Made by a program: the position numbers and the translations under genes. The notes below the pieces were generated by a model, which had not been told where the DNA came from, ran no database searches, and saw nothing but the letters and a program-made list of their open reading frames with translations. A stretch of 64,000 nt of DNA from Paenibacillus pasadenensis (lineage in GTDB: Bacteria > Bacillota > Bacilli > Paenibacillales > Paenibacillaceae), in the NCBI RefSeq assembly GCF_023715725.1, contig NZ_JAMBOT010000001.1, positions 62,001 to 126,000 on the forward strand, written 5' to 3'. Below, one piece after another: positions 33,800 through 42,447 of this stretch (its first letter is position 1; each line of letters begins with the position of its first letter).

Positions 33800-35149
33800 T
33801 TACCGCTGCTTCGGATTTTCCTTCAGCCAAGCGAGCATCTCATCCAGTGTGCGCACCGGCACGATGTTGAGCTTTTTCGCTCCCTTGCGCGCATCCTGTT
33901 CCTGGCCCGCTGGCACAAAAAACACATCGGCTCCCGCCCGCTCCACTGTAAAAGCCTTTTGCTCTATGCCGCCAATCGGTCCTACGTTGCCCTTGTTGTC
34001 AATGGTGCCTGTTCCGGCAACCTGATTGCCGTATGTTACACCATCTGGCGTTAGCTGATCCAAAACCGTTAGAGCGAGCATCGCGCCATGCGACGGCCCT
34101 CCTTGGTAGACCAGATACGGCCTGTAGCTCATGGCTCGGGTCAGGTCGGCCTTGGTTCGATCCTGCACCTGCACCCCAAGAACGGCCCGTTTAGCATCGT
34201 CGGCGCTTTGGCCTGCGGTAACAACAGCGGTGTTTTTTAGGCTGCCGCGTTCATAACCCACCTTCACCTCAGAGCCGGGCTGAACGCCGCTCATCACCTC
34301 TGCAAGCTCATCGGTATCCCGCACCGTTTGCCCGTTAATTGAAAGCAAAACATCCCCCGGCTCCAGCATGCCTTTAGACGGGCTGTTCTTCAATACAGCA
34401 AGCACCTGAATGCCAAGCGGCATAACTCCCTTTCCCAATCCGAGCTTCTGCAGCGCCACCGCTGTCCCTACTTCGTTGGCGCCTGCCCGTTGAATGGATA
34501 CCTGACGCTGAATTTCCGAGATGGGTATGCTCGTATCTCTTTTGCTGAGCGTCATATGCGGCAGCAGAGAGGCGTACAGCCAATCGACCGGAAACGCGGG
34601 ACGCTCGATAACAAGCACGCCTTCCAGGGAGCCATGCGTGCCGCCGCCCTCCACCTGCGCGTAACGGTTCATATTGAGCGTAAAACCTGGCATTGTGACC
34701 GCATAAGACGTCGGATAAAAAAGCAGCGCTCCAAGCGCAAGCAGCACGACCGCAAACGCTGCCGTACGAAGCGGAAACCGCCGCCTGCGCCGTTCCTCGG
34801 CAGCCGTATCCAGCAGCACCAGCAGCGCGGTTACTCCACCGGCAGCCGCCAGCGCGGAATAACGATCGGGCTGCAGAACAAGCAGCGCCGCCGTGAGCAT
34901 GCCGCCTGCGGCAATAAGCAGCTTAAGCACTGGCAGCCGCCGGCTTTTGCTGCCGGACCAGGAGCGATAAGCGCCGATTGTCCAGCATAACGGAATGAGC
35001 GCGCAGCCGCGTGCCAGCCACTCGATCATATCCATCCAATAAAATGAACCGGCGCGCAGCGGGTCCGCAAGCCAAATCAGTTGTCCGGCGACCGATGCCA
35101 AAATAGCAGCAGCAAAAGATGCGATATACCAGCGAATTCCTTTGGACAT
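33800..35149 (-). CDS. membrane-anchored PDZ/Lon-type (S16) protease, YlbL-like
   Basis: 449 residues. An N-terminal region of about 150 residues carries roughly four to five membrane segments. A PDZ domain follows (about 255-320; GMLEPGDVLLSINGQ). The C-terminal Lon-type proteolytic domain has the catalytic Ser353 in GGPSHGAMLAL and Lys398 in GGIEQKAF. B. subtilis YlbL, which clears the cell-division inhibitor YneA after DNA damage, has the PDZ and Lon domains but only one membrane anchor. The polytopic N terminus is therefore unusual. The substrate here is unknown. The ATG has GGGAGG nine bases upstream. Confidence 0.88.
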   Translation of the reverse strand: MSKGIRWYIASFAAAILASVAGQLIWLADPLRAGSFYWMDMIEWLARGCALIPLCWTIGAYRSWSGSKSRRLPVLKLLIAAGGMLTAALLVLQPDRYSALAAAGGVTALLVLLDTAAEERRRRRFPLRTAAFAVVLLALGALLFYPTSYAVTMPGFTLNMNRYAQVEGGGTHGSLEGVLVIERPAFPVDWLYASLLPHMTLSKRDTSIPISEIQRQVSIQRAGANEVGTAVALQKLGLGKGVMPLGIQVLAVLKNSPSKGMLEPGDVLLSINGQTVRDTDELAEVMSGVQPGSEVKVGYERGSLKNTAVVTAGQSADDAKRAVLGVQVQDRTKADLTRAMSYRPYLVYQGGPSHGAMLALTVLDQLTPDGVTYGNQVAGTGTIDNKGNVGPIGGIEQKAFTVERAGADVFFVPAGQEQDARKGAKKLNIVPVRTLDEMLAWLKENPKQR

Positions 35150-35285
35150 AGACTATTGCCTCCCGGCAGGCGCAAATTTCCTGAACCTTCCTTTTTAGAA
35201 TACAGGAGTAGGGGCAGGCATTTCAACGCAGCAGCGCTCTCATGCTACAATGGAAAATATTCCGTCTACAGAGAGGTTGAACATA

Positions 35286-36221
35286 ATGAACGAATGGTCT
35301 TCCCTAACCGCAGGACTGCCGGTCTGGCTGGAGCAAGCGCGCCATGCCGCTCCGTTCGGCAAAGTCGCTTCCTATATTCCTGAGCTGTCCAAGGCTGACT
35401 CCTCCATGCTCGGCATTCAAATCCGAGGCGCGGACGGGCGCTCGGTATCCGCTGGAGATTGCGGCAGCCCCTTCACGCTGCAGAGCATATCCAAGGTGTT
35501 TACGTTAATCATGGCGCTTATGGACAACGGCGAGGAGATCGTCTTTAGCAAAGTGGGCATGGAGCCTACCGGGGACAGCTTCAACAGCATGCTGAAGCTG
35601 GAGCTCGTCCAGCCCGGCATTCCGTTTAATCCCTTGATTAATGCCGGTGCAATCGTGGTCAGCTCCCTCATCGCGGGAAGCTCCAATGAGGAAAAAATAA
35701 CCCGCATTCAAAGCTTTCTAGGCAAACTCGCCGGCCGCGGCCCGCTGCAGCTTGATGAGGATACGTACCGCTCCGAATCGGAATCCGGCAATCTGAACCG
35801 TTCGATGGCTTACTTTTTAACGGATAACGGTGTGCTGCAAAGCAAAGTGGAAGATGTGCTGGAGGTTTATTTCAAACACTGCTCGCTTACCGTTGACTGC
35901 GGCGAGCTGGCCCGCATGGCGCTAGTATTGGCGCTCGACGGCGTGGATCCGGACAGCGGCGAACGCCTAATCCCCCGCCGTTATGTGCAAATCGCCAAAA
36001 CGTTCATGGTTACCTGCGGCATGTACAACGGCTCCGGCGAATTTGCCATCGATGTCGGACTGCCGGCTAAATCGGGCGTATCCGGCGGCATTATGGCCCT
36101 GCTTCCCGGCCGTGCCGGAATCGGAATCATTGGCCCTTCCCTGAACCGCCACGGCAACAGCGTCGCCGGCGTTCATTTGCTGGAGCAGCTATCAAAAGAA
36201 TTTGATTGGAGCCTGTTCTAA
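35286..36221 (+). CDS. glsA: glutaminase
   Basis: 311 residues, standard for bacterial glutaminase A. The serine-hydrolase (beta-lactamase-like) SxxK motif is S67-K70 in TLQSISKVF. Also present are the NPLINAGAIVVSSLI segment and the C-terminal SGVSGGIMALLPGRAGIGI. It converts glutamine to glutamate and ammonia in the cytoplasm. The ATG at 35286 follows AGAGGTTG. It is a single gene with no adjacent glutamine transporter; the HAD hydrolase gene follows 66 bp downstream. Confidence 0.95.
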   Translation: MNEWSSLTAGLPVWLEQARHAAPFGKVASYIPELSKADSSMLGIQIRGADGRSVSAGDCGSPFTLQSISKVFTLIMALMDNGEEIVFSKVGMEPTGDSFNSMLKLELVQPGIPFNPLINAGAIVVSSLIAGSSNEEKITRIQSFLGKLAGRGPLQLDEDTYRSESESGNLNRSMAYFLTDNGVLQSKVEDVLEVYFKHCSLTVDCGELARMALVLALDGVDPDSGERLIPRRYVQIAKTFMVTCGMYNGSGEFAIDVGLPAKSGVSGGIMALLPGRAGIGIIGPSLNRHGNSVAGVHLLEQLSKEFDWSLF

Positions 36222-36287
36222 CTTGCGCATAAACTGCCTGGCGTTGTCCACTTGTTGCCGGTTCAGGGAAATGATACGATACGAATT

Positions 36288-36986
36288 ATGATGAACTCGC
36301 CGCTGAAATGGATCTTTTTTGATGTAGGCGAAACGCTGGTGGACGAATCGGAGCCGATTGAGGACATTACCCGCCAGCTGATCGCCGCCGCCGGAAGACG
36401 AGGAATTGCCGTCTCAAGGGGCCATGTCCGCGAATTGTGGATGGAGGCCCATAAGAGGTTTTCGCCTTTTCCGATGGCAGATATTTTGCAAACGTTATTT
36501 CCCGATGCCGCACTTCGGCAGGCAATCTGGTCCGAGATGAAATACCGCAAAGAGCTGGACCGGCCTTTCCCCGAATCTCGCGGCATTCTGGAGCGGCTGA
36601 GCAGCCGTTACCGAATCGGCGTTATTGCCAACCAAAGCGCCGGAACAGCCGACCGGCTGCGGAGCTACGGCTTGCTGGAGCATATCGACGAAGTATTTGC
36701 CTCCGCCGAGCTCGGTCTCGTTAAGCCCGATCCCAAGCTGTATGAATACGCGCTTAACTCAGCCGGCTGCACCGCTGCCGAAACATTAATGGTCGGAGAC
36801 CGGATCGACAACGATATCATCCCCGCCAAACATTTGGGCATGCGCGCCTTATGGGTGCGCCAAGGGCTTGCGCTTCGCCAGTACAGCCCGTCCAAAATTA
36901 GCGAGCCGGACGGTATTATCGATTCAATTTGCGAGCTGGAACACTGGCTGCACGAATGGCAGAACGGCAGCGCCGACAGTCCGTGA
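36288..36986 (+). CDS. HAD-superfamily hydrolase
   Basis: 232 residues. Motif I is FFDVGETLVDE, with Gly in place of the second Asp (DxGxT), a common variant. Later come GVIANQSAGTA (motif II region), GLVKPDPKLYEYAL (motif III Lys) and MVGDRIDNDIIPAK (motif IV Asp pair). The cap domain is helical. Such proteins are phosphatases of small metabolites; no substrate can be named. The ribosome site before the two tandem ATG codons (36288 and 36291) is weak. Confidence 0.85.
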   Translation: MMNSPLKWIFFDVGETLVDESEPIEDITRQLIAAAGRRGIAVSRGHVRELWMEAHKRFSPFPMADILQTLFPDAALRQAIWSEMKYRKELDRPFPESRGILERLSSRYRIGVIANQSAGTADRLRSYGLLEHIDEVFASAELGLVKPDPKLYEYALNSAGCTAAETLMVGDRIDNDIIPAKHLGMRALWVRQGLALRQYSPSKISEPDGIIDSICELEHWLHEWQNGSADSP

Positions 36987-36992
36987 ACATGC

Positions 36993-37021
36993 AAAGACCG
37001 CCCCTTCTAGGAGCGGTCTTT
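36993..37021. terminator. bidirectional terminator
   Basis: AAAGACCG (36993-37000) pairs with CGGTCTTT (37014-37021), with further pairing inside. It lies between the HAD gene and the convergent small membrane protein gene, whose last codons it overlaps. Confidence 0.8.
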
Positions 37022-37243
37022 ATGTGTAGGCGAGACTTTTTTATTATCGTCAGCCGCTTTTGGCTCTGCCGGGAGGTCCTCGCCGGTTTTGGAAACACTG
37101 ATGGAGCGATGCTCGGGTTCATCCATATCGGCTTTCACTAACTTTCGGAATCCAATCCAAGAAGCTAGCAAAATGATTATCATAATAACGCCAAACATAA
37201 TCAGGTAATACCAGTCCGTGATTGAAGATGCTTTGCTAACCAT
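37007..37243 (-). CDS. small single-pass membrane protein
   Basis: 78 residues, family not recognised. One membrane segment (about residues 12-32, WYYLIMFGVIMIIILLASWIG) is followed by a basic junction and a hydrophilic, charged C-terminal half. The ATG has GGAAGGAG upstream. It stands alone. Confidence 0.65.
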   Translation of the reverse strand: MVSKASSITDWYYLIMFGVIMIIILLASWIGFRKLVKADMDEPEHRSISVSKTGEDLPAEPKAADDNKKVSPTHKDRS

Positions 37244-37382
37244 CCGTAAGACACTCCTTCCTTCTTTATCTAGTTTACCCTAACCGGCTAGGACATAGTT
37301 GGCCCATTCGAGCTATAAATGTGACAATCTTATTCCGATTAAATCGGACGGCTGATTGAAATAAAGTCTATTCGGACTTACA

Positions 37383-38327
37383 ATGAATCTCATGAATCCG
37401 ACATCCAAGTCTTCGACATCGCTGCTCGCCGCTCTGTTGGTCGGCATGGCGGCTATTTCCGTTTCTCCGATTCTCGTCCGCTACTCCGGCGCCCCGGTTT
37501 CGGTTCAAGGGTTATACCGCATGCTGTTTACTTTTTTGCTTATGCTCCCGTTTGGCTGGCGCCAGCTGCCGGCAATCCAAAAGTTAACGCTCCGGGACTG
37601 GGCTCTGCTCATTAGCGCGGGATTTTTCCTGGCGCTGCATTTTCTGCTATGGATGGCGTCGCTATCCTACACCTCCGTCGCCAGCTCTACGATTATGCTG
37701 ACGCTGGAGCCGGTATTTGTCGCTGCGCTCGCCTTTTTCCTGCTGCGCGACCGGCTTGGAAAAGCAGCCTGGATCGGAATGGCCGTATCCATTGGCGGCG
37801 CGGTTTTGGTCAGCTCGGGCGATTTCGGGCTCTCCAGAGAAGCCTTGTTCGGCGACGCCCTGTCGCTGCTCGGAACAGCGGCAGTCGCTGTTAATATTAT
37901 TTTAACCAAACAGCTTTTGCGCCGCATGCCGCCCTATGTATACAGCCTAATCGTGTTTGGCTTTACGGCTATGTTTTTTGCTTTATACAACGTTTCGCTA
38001 GGAATTCCGATGACGGGTTATGCGTCCCGGGAGTGGATGATTTTCCTGCTGCTCGCCATTATCCCGACCGTATTCGGCCATATGATCTTCAACTGGCTGC
38101 TTCAGTATTTACGCCCTACAACCGTATCGATGAGCGTGCTGGCAGAGCCAGTAGGAGCCAGCCTGCTGGCCATGGCGCTGTTCGGCGAAGCGCTGAACGC
38201 CTTTCAGCTGGCAGGCGGCGGCGCCATGATTGCAGGTTTTATTGTGTATTTGCGCTCGGAAAATAAAGTTAAACCCAAGGAAAACCCGCAGCAGCAGCCA
38301 AGCGTTTCCCCCGCCGAAAGCGCGTAG
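37383..38327 (+). CDS. EamA/DMT-family transporter
   Basis: 314 residues with ten hydrophobic segments in two repeats (GMAAISVSPILVRYSGAPVS at the start; FNWLLQYLRPTTVSMSVLAE and an EP-containing AEPVGASLLAMALFGE in the second repeat). The C-terminal 30 residues are hydrophilic and rich in Lys, Pro and Gln. The substrate is unknown. No regulator lies next to it. The ribosome site is weak, and an alternative ATG is three codons downstream. It differs clearly in sequence from the other two EamA proteins of this window. Confidence 0.85.
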   Translation: MNLMNPTSKSSTSLLAALLVGMAAISVSPILVRYSGAPVSVQGLYRMLFTFLLMLPFGWRQLPAIQKLTLRDWALLISAGFFLALHFLLWMASLSYTSVASSTIMLTLEPVFVAALAFFLLRDRLGKAAWIGMAVSIGGAVLVSSGDFGLSREALFGDALSLLGTAAVAVNIILTKQLLRRMPPYVYSLIVFGFTAMFFALYNVSLGIPMTGYASREWMIFLLLAIIPTVFGHMIFNWLLQYLRPTTVSMSVLAEPVGASLLAMALFGEALNAFQLAGGGAMIAGFIVYLRSENKVKPKENPQQQPSVSPAESA

Positions 38328-38364
38328 CTAACAAAATAGATGCGCCGGTTTTGAACCTGCGGCA

Positions 38365-38400
38365 TATGAAAGGGCCACTCTTAGGAGCGGCCCTTTCATA
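38365..38400. terminator. bidirectional terminator
   Basis: TATGAAAGGGCC (38365-38376) pairs with GGCCCTTTCATA (38389-38400), with an inner CTC/GAG pair. Confidence 0.82.
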
Positions 38401-38438
38401 TGCGCACAATCAGGCGTAAATTGCCCTGTGCTGCTGCG

Positions 38439-38696
38439 TTATTTTTCGAAAGCGTCAATCATATAAGACATTGCTTCCGTCTCGTCCTTGCCTTGAATAC
38501 GCAGCATTACCGGCGTGCCCGAACGAATCGGAAGCAGCAGCATGCCGAGCAGACTTTTGACATCGACGATGTTGTAATTGTCCCCGTTGGAGAACTCCAG
38601 CTTAATGTCGGATTGAAAACGTGCCGCGTCTGCGGACAGGCGTGTCAGATCCTCCCGGTTAAAATCCGATGTAATCACAAATTCATGCACTCTCAT
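38439..38696 (-). CDS. HPr-like protein lacking the phosphorylatable histidine
   Basis: 85 residues, the length of HPr/Crh. The region around the regulatory serine is conserved: DVKSLLGMLLLPIRSG, with Ser48 equivalent to Ser46 of HPr. The active-site loop (GLHARPA in HPr) is NREDLTRLS, without His, so it cannot carry phosphate from enzyme I. This is the situation of Crh, in which the histidine is Gln, but the loop here is more diverged than in Crh. It could act as a carbon-catabolite co-regulator if HPr kinase modifies Ser48; that is inference. Confidence 0.8.
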   Translation of the reverse strand: MRVHEFVITSDFNREDLTRLSADAARFQSDIKLEFSNGDNYNIVDVKSLLGMLLLPIRSGTPVMLRIQGKDETEAMSYMIDAFEK

Positions 38697-38902
38697 TATT
38701 CACAAACCTTCCTGGCCGTAATGGTATCTATCATCTATATCCCTATTCATATTCTGCAAATTCGGCAAAGGTTCCGGTGCTTGTATGCTGCACTGCAAAA
38801 CTTTCATTTATTTTGCAGGCGGACGGAGCCGTTGTCAATCCCAAAAGCTTAAAATTAGCGGTCATGGGTAAAAATGAATATGAAAACAGGAGGCGATTCC
38901 CG

Positions 38903-39040
38903 ATGATGATTACACCTTTTGAGGACAGGCTCTACACCATCTTTTTTTATATCCTCGCCGCTGTAGGCGTTGCCGGAGTCGGCATATGGGTATTTTGGTT
39001 GAGCCGCAAAGCTAAAAAGAACAAAGGCCGGAACCGGTAA
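38903..39040 (+). CDS. very small membrane protein
   Basis: 45 residues: MMITPFEDRLYTIFF, then one hydrophobic segment, then the strongly basic tail SRKAKKNKGRNR. AGGAGG lies seven bases before the first ATG, a strong ribosome site that supports real translation. The family is not recognised. A terminator follows after 42 bp. Confidence 0.65.
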   Translation: MMITPFEDRLYTIFFYILAAVGVAGVGIWVFWLSRKAKKNKGRNR

Positions 39041-39081
39041 TCGACCGCTTTGAGCAGCTAACAGCTGACCGCCGCAATAAG

Positions 39082-39112
39082 AAAAGCCCTGTCATAAGGA
39101 CAGGGCTTTTTG
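39082..39112. terminator. bidirectional terminator
   Basis: AAAAGCCCTG (39082-39091) pairs with CAGGGCTTTT (39101-39110). Confidence 0.88.
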
Positions 39113-39123
39113 AGCATGCGCCG

Positions 39124-39729
39124 CTACGTGTTTTTGTTGGCCGCATCGTTAAATGCCGCTTTGTAGCATTTGCGGCAAACCGGCTTGTAATCGTCGTTTC
39201 CGCCGATTTGAATTTGCGCTCCCTCGTTGACAGGAACTCCTTCCACAAAGCGGATGACCATCGTCGCTTTACGGTCGCAGTACCAGCAGATCGTTTTAAT
39301 TTCCTCGATCTTGTCCGCCTGAGCCAGCAAATAATAACTGCCCTCAAACAGCTCGTTGCGAAAGTCGTTTTTAAGGCCAAACGCCATCACTGGAATGTCC
39401 AGCTCATCCACAACTTTGGTAAGCTGATCGATATGCCGGCGATTTAAAAATTGAGCCTCGTCAATTAAAACGCAATAAATCTGTTTTGGCGCGTCCGCCG
39501 GCTGATGAAGCAGCACCTCTTCAAAAATATCCGTGCCGTCCGCTACGGGAATTGCTTGGCGGGTAAATCCGACTCTGGAGCCGATCTCCTCCTTGCCGCT
39601 GCGCGTATCAACAGCCGGAGAAAAGATCAGCACCGCTTTGCCTTGTTCCTCGTAGTTATGGGCTACCTTGATAATTTCAAACGATTTGCCGCTGTTCATT
39701 GTACCGTATTTGTAGTAGAGCTGAGCCAA
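39124..39729 (-). CDS. tdk: thymidine kinase
   Basis: 201 residues. The P-loop is GTMNSGKS, the Walker B-like segment is [10 protein letters not shown], and a structural zinc site uses CWYCDRK and CRKCY. The start is the TTG at 39729 ([16 protein letters not shown]), seven bases after CAGGAGGG; the frame is open eight codons further without support. It phosphorylates thymidine for salvage. It is the last gene of a leftward run with an M42 peptidase and pyrimidine-nucleoside phosphorylase, which degrades the same nucleoside. Confidence 0.93.
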   Translation of the reverse strand: MAQLYYKYGTMNSGKSFEIIKVAHNYEEQGKAVLIFSPAVDTRSGKEEIGSRVGFTRQAIPVADGTDIFEEVLLHQPADAPKQIYCVLIDEAQFLNRRHIDQLTKVVDELDIPVMAFGLKNDFRNELFEGSYYLLAQADKIEEIKTICWYCDRKATMVIRFVEGVPVNEGAQIQIGGNDDYKPVCRKCYKAAFNDAANKNT

Positions 39730-39783
39730 CCTTGCACCCTCCTGAACCGTCACAGGGCCGCTCTCTTGAAAAAGCTGCGCCTG

Positions 39784-40833
39784 TTATTCCATGATGTATG
39801 CCAGCAGCAAAGCAGCCGTTCCCAAAACGGCATCGGCATGCGTGCGCTCCATGCCATGCGAGGCATGTACGCCTGGACCGATCAGAGCGGCGCGAATGTT
39901 CGCTCCGCCCCGGAGAGCTGCACTGGCATCGGAGCCATAGAAGGGATAAATATCAACCGCATGCGGAATACCCTGACCTTCGGCAAGCTGGATCAGTCTC
40001 GATGTCATGCCGTAATCATACGGACCGGAGGAATCCTTGGCGCAAATGGAAACATCCTTCTCCGTCGCGCTCAGATCGTCTCCCAGCGCTCCCATATCAA
40101 CGGCGATCATCTCGACGATATCTGCCGGAATCCAGGCACTGCCGTGGCCAACCTCCTCATACGTAGAGATGAGCAGCTTGACTGGGCGGCGCAGCTGAAT
40201 CCTTTCCCGGCTGACAGCCTCCAAAATTGCAAAGAGAGCAGCTACGCTTGCTTTATCGTCAAGATGGCGGGACTTAATCCAGCCCTCCGGGAGCAGCTTT
40301 ACACGCGGGTCCCAGGAGATGAAGTCTCCCGGGGCAATGCCAAGCGCAAGCGTCTCGGAGCGGCTTGCCGTATCGGCGTCAAGCCGGATCTCCATCGTGC
40401 TCTCATCCCTCTTCTGCGTGCGGGAGTCGGGATAAACATGGACGGAAGGCATCGTCGAAAGCACGGTGCCGGAATAGGTATTGCCGCTGCGCGTATGCAC
40501 AAGACAATACTCTCCCTCAACCGTCGACATGTCATACCCGCCTATGGGAGTCATTCGCAGCTTGCCGTCGTTTTTAACGGCCCGCACCATGGCTCCGAGC
40601 GTATCAACATGAGCGGTAAGCAGCAGCGGCTCTCCTTCGGCCCCGCCGTCTAGCTCGATTAAGCCGTTGCCTTTAGGCGTGCGCTGCAGCTCAAAGCCAA
40701 GCCGTTTCGACTCCGCTTCAAGCAGGGTCATAATCTCCCCGCAAAAACCGCTTGGGCTCGGCGTTTCGAGCAGCCGCTCCAAAATATTCAGCATATATGA
40801 ACGGTCAAGTTTGCCCTTCCAGACCGTATTCAT
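39784..40833 (-). CDS. M42-family aminopeptidase (glutamyl aminopeptidase-like)
   Basis: 349 residues. Motifs of the M42 family are visible: TAHVDTLGAMV, with a metal-binding His and Asp; the DDKASVAALFAILEA segment with another Asp; STYEEVGHGS, with catalytic Glu and metal Glu; and a final GVHASHGMERTHADA His. It is a cytoplasmic dinuclear zinc or cobalt peptidase that forms large shells and trims peptides. The start is one base from the end of the nucleoside phosphorylase gene, so it is part of the same operon although the activities look unrelated. Confidence 0.9.
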   Translation of the reverse strand: MNTVWKGKLDRSYMLNILERLLETPSPSGFCGEIMTLLEAESKRLGFELQRTPKGNGLIELDGGAEGEPLLLTAHVDTLGAMVRAVKNDGKLRMTPIGGYDMSTVEGEYCLVHTRSGNTYSGTVLSTMPSVHVYPDSRTQKRDESTMEIRLDADTASRSETLALGIAPGDFISWDPRVKLLPEGWIKSRHLDDKASVAALFAILEAVSRERIQLRRPVKLLISTYEEVGHGSAWIPADIVEMIAVDMGALGDDLSATEKDVSICAKDSSGPYDYGMTSRLIQLAEGQGIPHAVDIYPFYGSDASAALRGGANIRAALIGPGVHASHGMERTHADAVLGTAALLLAYIME

Positions 40834-40834
40834 T

Positions 40835-42148
40835 TTACTGCTCTCCGTTTCCCGTTACAATACCGCGAACGAGCAATGGCGCTTCCGCTTGCGGAGCAAT
40901 TTCAATTGCAGCGTACAGTTTCTCCATGACGTCCGCTACATCTTCCGTGTTCGCGTGAATCGTTACGAGCGACTCGCCCTTTTTAACTGCGTCTCCGACC
41001 TTTTTGTTCAGCATCAGGCCGACCGACAGATCGATGACCGAATCTTTTGTTGCCCGTCCTGCGCCAAGCACCATAGCCGCCGTACCGATTGCGTCCGCCG
41101 TCATGCGGGACACGAATCCGTCCTCGCGGGCCGGAAGCTCAATCCGGTAAGGAGCTTGCGGCAGCAGGCTTGTATCGTCGGCAACAGCAGGATCGCCGCC
41201 CTGATTGCGGATGAATTCCTTAAATTTCTCCAGAGCTTTGCCGTTATCCAGCAGCTCCTTCAGCAGCTCCTCGGCTTCCTCGAGGGAATCCGCTTTGCCG
41301 CCCAGGTAAACCATTTGACGTCCAAGCGCGAGGCACAGTTCGCGCAGATCGTCCGGGCCACCGCCGCGCAGCGCTTCAATCGCTTCCTGAACCTCAAGCG
41401 AGTTGCCAATTGCCAAGCCAAGCGGCTGGCTCATGTCGGAAATGACCGCCATCGTGTTGCGGCCGACTTTATTGCCGATCGCTACCATAGCAGCTGCCAG
41501 CTTGCGCGCATCCTCTTCGTCCTTCATAAATGCCCCTGCGCCCGTTTTGACGTCGAGCACGATTGCATCGGCGCCGGAGGCGATTTTTTTGCTCATAATG
41601 GAGCTTGCGATCAGCGGAATCGAATCAACGGTCGCCGTCACATCGCGAAGCGCGTACAGCTTTTTGTCGGCTGGAGTCAGGTTGCCGGACTGGCCGATAA
41701 CGGCAATAAGCGATTCGTTGACTCTGCTCGCGAACTCTTCGCGGGTCAGCTCAATATGGAAGCCCGGAATAGCCTCAAGCTTATCGAGCGTGCCGCCCGT
41801 ATGGCCGAGTCCGCGACCCGACATTTTCGCTACCGGCACGCCTGCTGCGGCGACCAATGGAGCCAGCACAAGCGTAGTTGTATCGCCAACACCGCCGGTA
41901 GAATGTTTATCCACCTTGATCCCGTTAATATCCGACAGATCGATTGTTTCGCCAGACTCTACCATCGCCATCGTCAGATCGGCGCGTTCACGGTCGTTCA
42001 TGTCCTGGAAAAAAATCGCCATCGCAAGCGCGCTCACTTGGTAGTCAGGAATTTTGTCATTTGTATATCCTTCAACGATAAAACGGATTTCCTCCGTCGT
42101 CAGCTCGTGCCCGTCTCTCTTTTTCTCAATCAGGTCTACCATTCTCAT
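40835..42148 (-). CDS. pdp: pyrimidine-nucleoside phosphorylase
   Basis: 437 residues. The thymidine/pyrimidine phosphorylase signature [20 protein letters not shown] is present, as is [20 protein letters not shown], which binds phosphate. The C-terminal domain ends [19 protein letters not shown]. It cleaves uridine, deoxyuridine and thymidine to the base and (deoxy)ribose 1-phosphate. DeoB and DeoC, encoded just upstream, handle the sugar; the reductive pyrimidine pathway encoded further on could take the base. The ATG at 42148 has GAGGAGG eight bases upstream. Confidence 0.95.
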   Translation of the reverse strand: MRMVDLIEKKRDGHELTTEEIRFIVEGYTNDKIPDYQVSALAMAIFFQDMNDRERADLTMAMVESGETIDLSDINGIKVDKHSTGGVGDTTTLVLAPLVAAAGVPVAKMSGRGLGHTGGTLDKLEAIPGFHIELTREEFASRVNESLIAVIGQSGNLTPADKKLYALRDVTATVDSIPLIASSIMSKKIASGADAIVLDVKTGAGAFMKDEEDARKLAAAMVAIGNKVGRNTMAVISDMSQPLGLAIGNSLEVQEAIEALRGGGPDDLRELCLALGRQMVYLGGKADSLEEAEELLKELLDNGKALEKFKEFIRNQGGDPAVADDTSLLPQAPYRIELPAREDGFVSRMTADAIGTAAMVLGAGRATKDSVIDLSVGLMLNKKVGDAVKKGESLVTIHANTEDVADVMEKLYAAIEIAPQAEAPLLVRGIVTGNGEQ

Positions 42149-42236
42149 ATGTTGTTCCTCCTCATAATATTTAATCACATTAAATTATCATGGCATTAAT
42201 TAGACAAAATTCGCGCCACAGCAGGATTCCAGGCAT

Positions 42237-42308
42237 TTAACGTCATTAATCGACAACCAATTCGATCCTTGGCGAATGCTGGCGACTCCCCATGATTAAC
42301 GACGTTAA
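42237..42308. repeat. inverted repeat between deoB and pdp
   Basis: TTAACGTCATTAATC (42237-42251) and GATTAACGACGTTAA (42294-42308) are inverted copies with one mismatch, separated by 42 bp. They lie about 90 bp before the pdp start codon, in a 299-bp gap whose remaining sequence shows no convincing gene. They could form a stem-loop in the mRNA or be paired protein-binding sites. Confidence 0.65.
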
Positions 42309-42447
42309 TTTATTACAATACCGGGATGCCAATAGCCGTCTCCGGAGCAACAATCAGAGCAGTCGACTCTTGCCCAATTTCGAGCACCTCGTGATCCATC
42401 CGCCATGCACTGACGGACGTCCGGTCTTTCTTGTAATTGTATCGTTT

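Noticed and set aside
38777..38902. Longer N terminus for the 45-residue membrane protein
   Set aside because: The strong AGGAGG site points to the ATG at 38903, and the upstream extension has no ribosome site.
42313..42447. A 44-codon frame in phase with deoB after its stop codon
   Set aside because: DeoB is already full length, the frame has no ribosome site for its internal ATG and no recognisable similarity. Readthrough cannot be judged from sequence.
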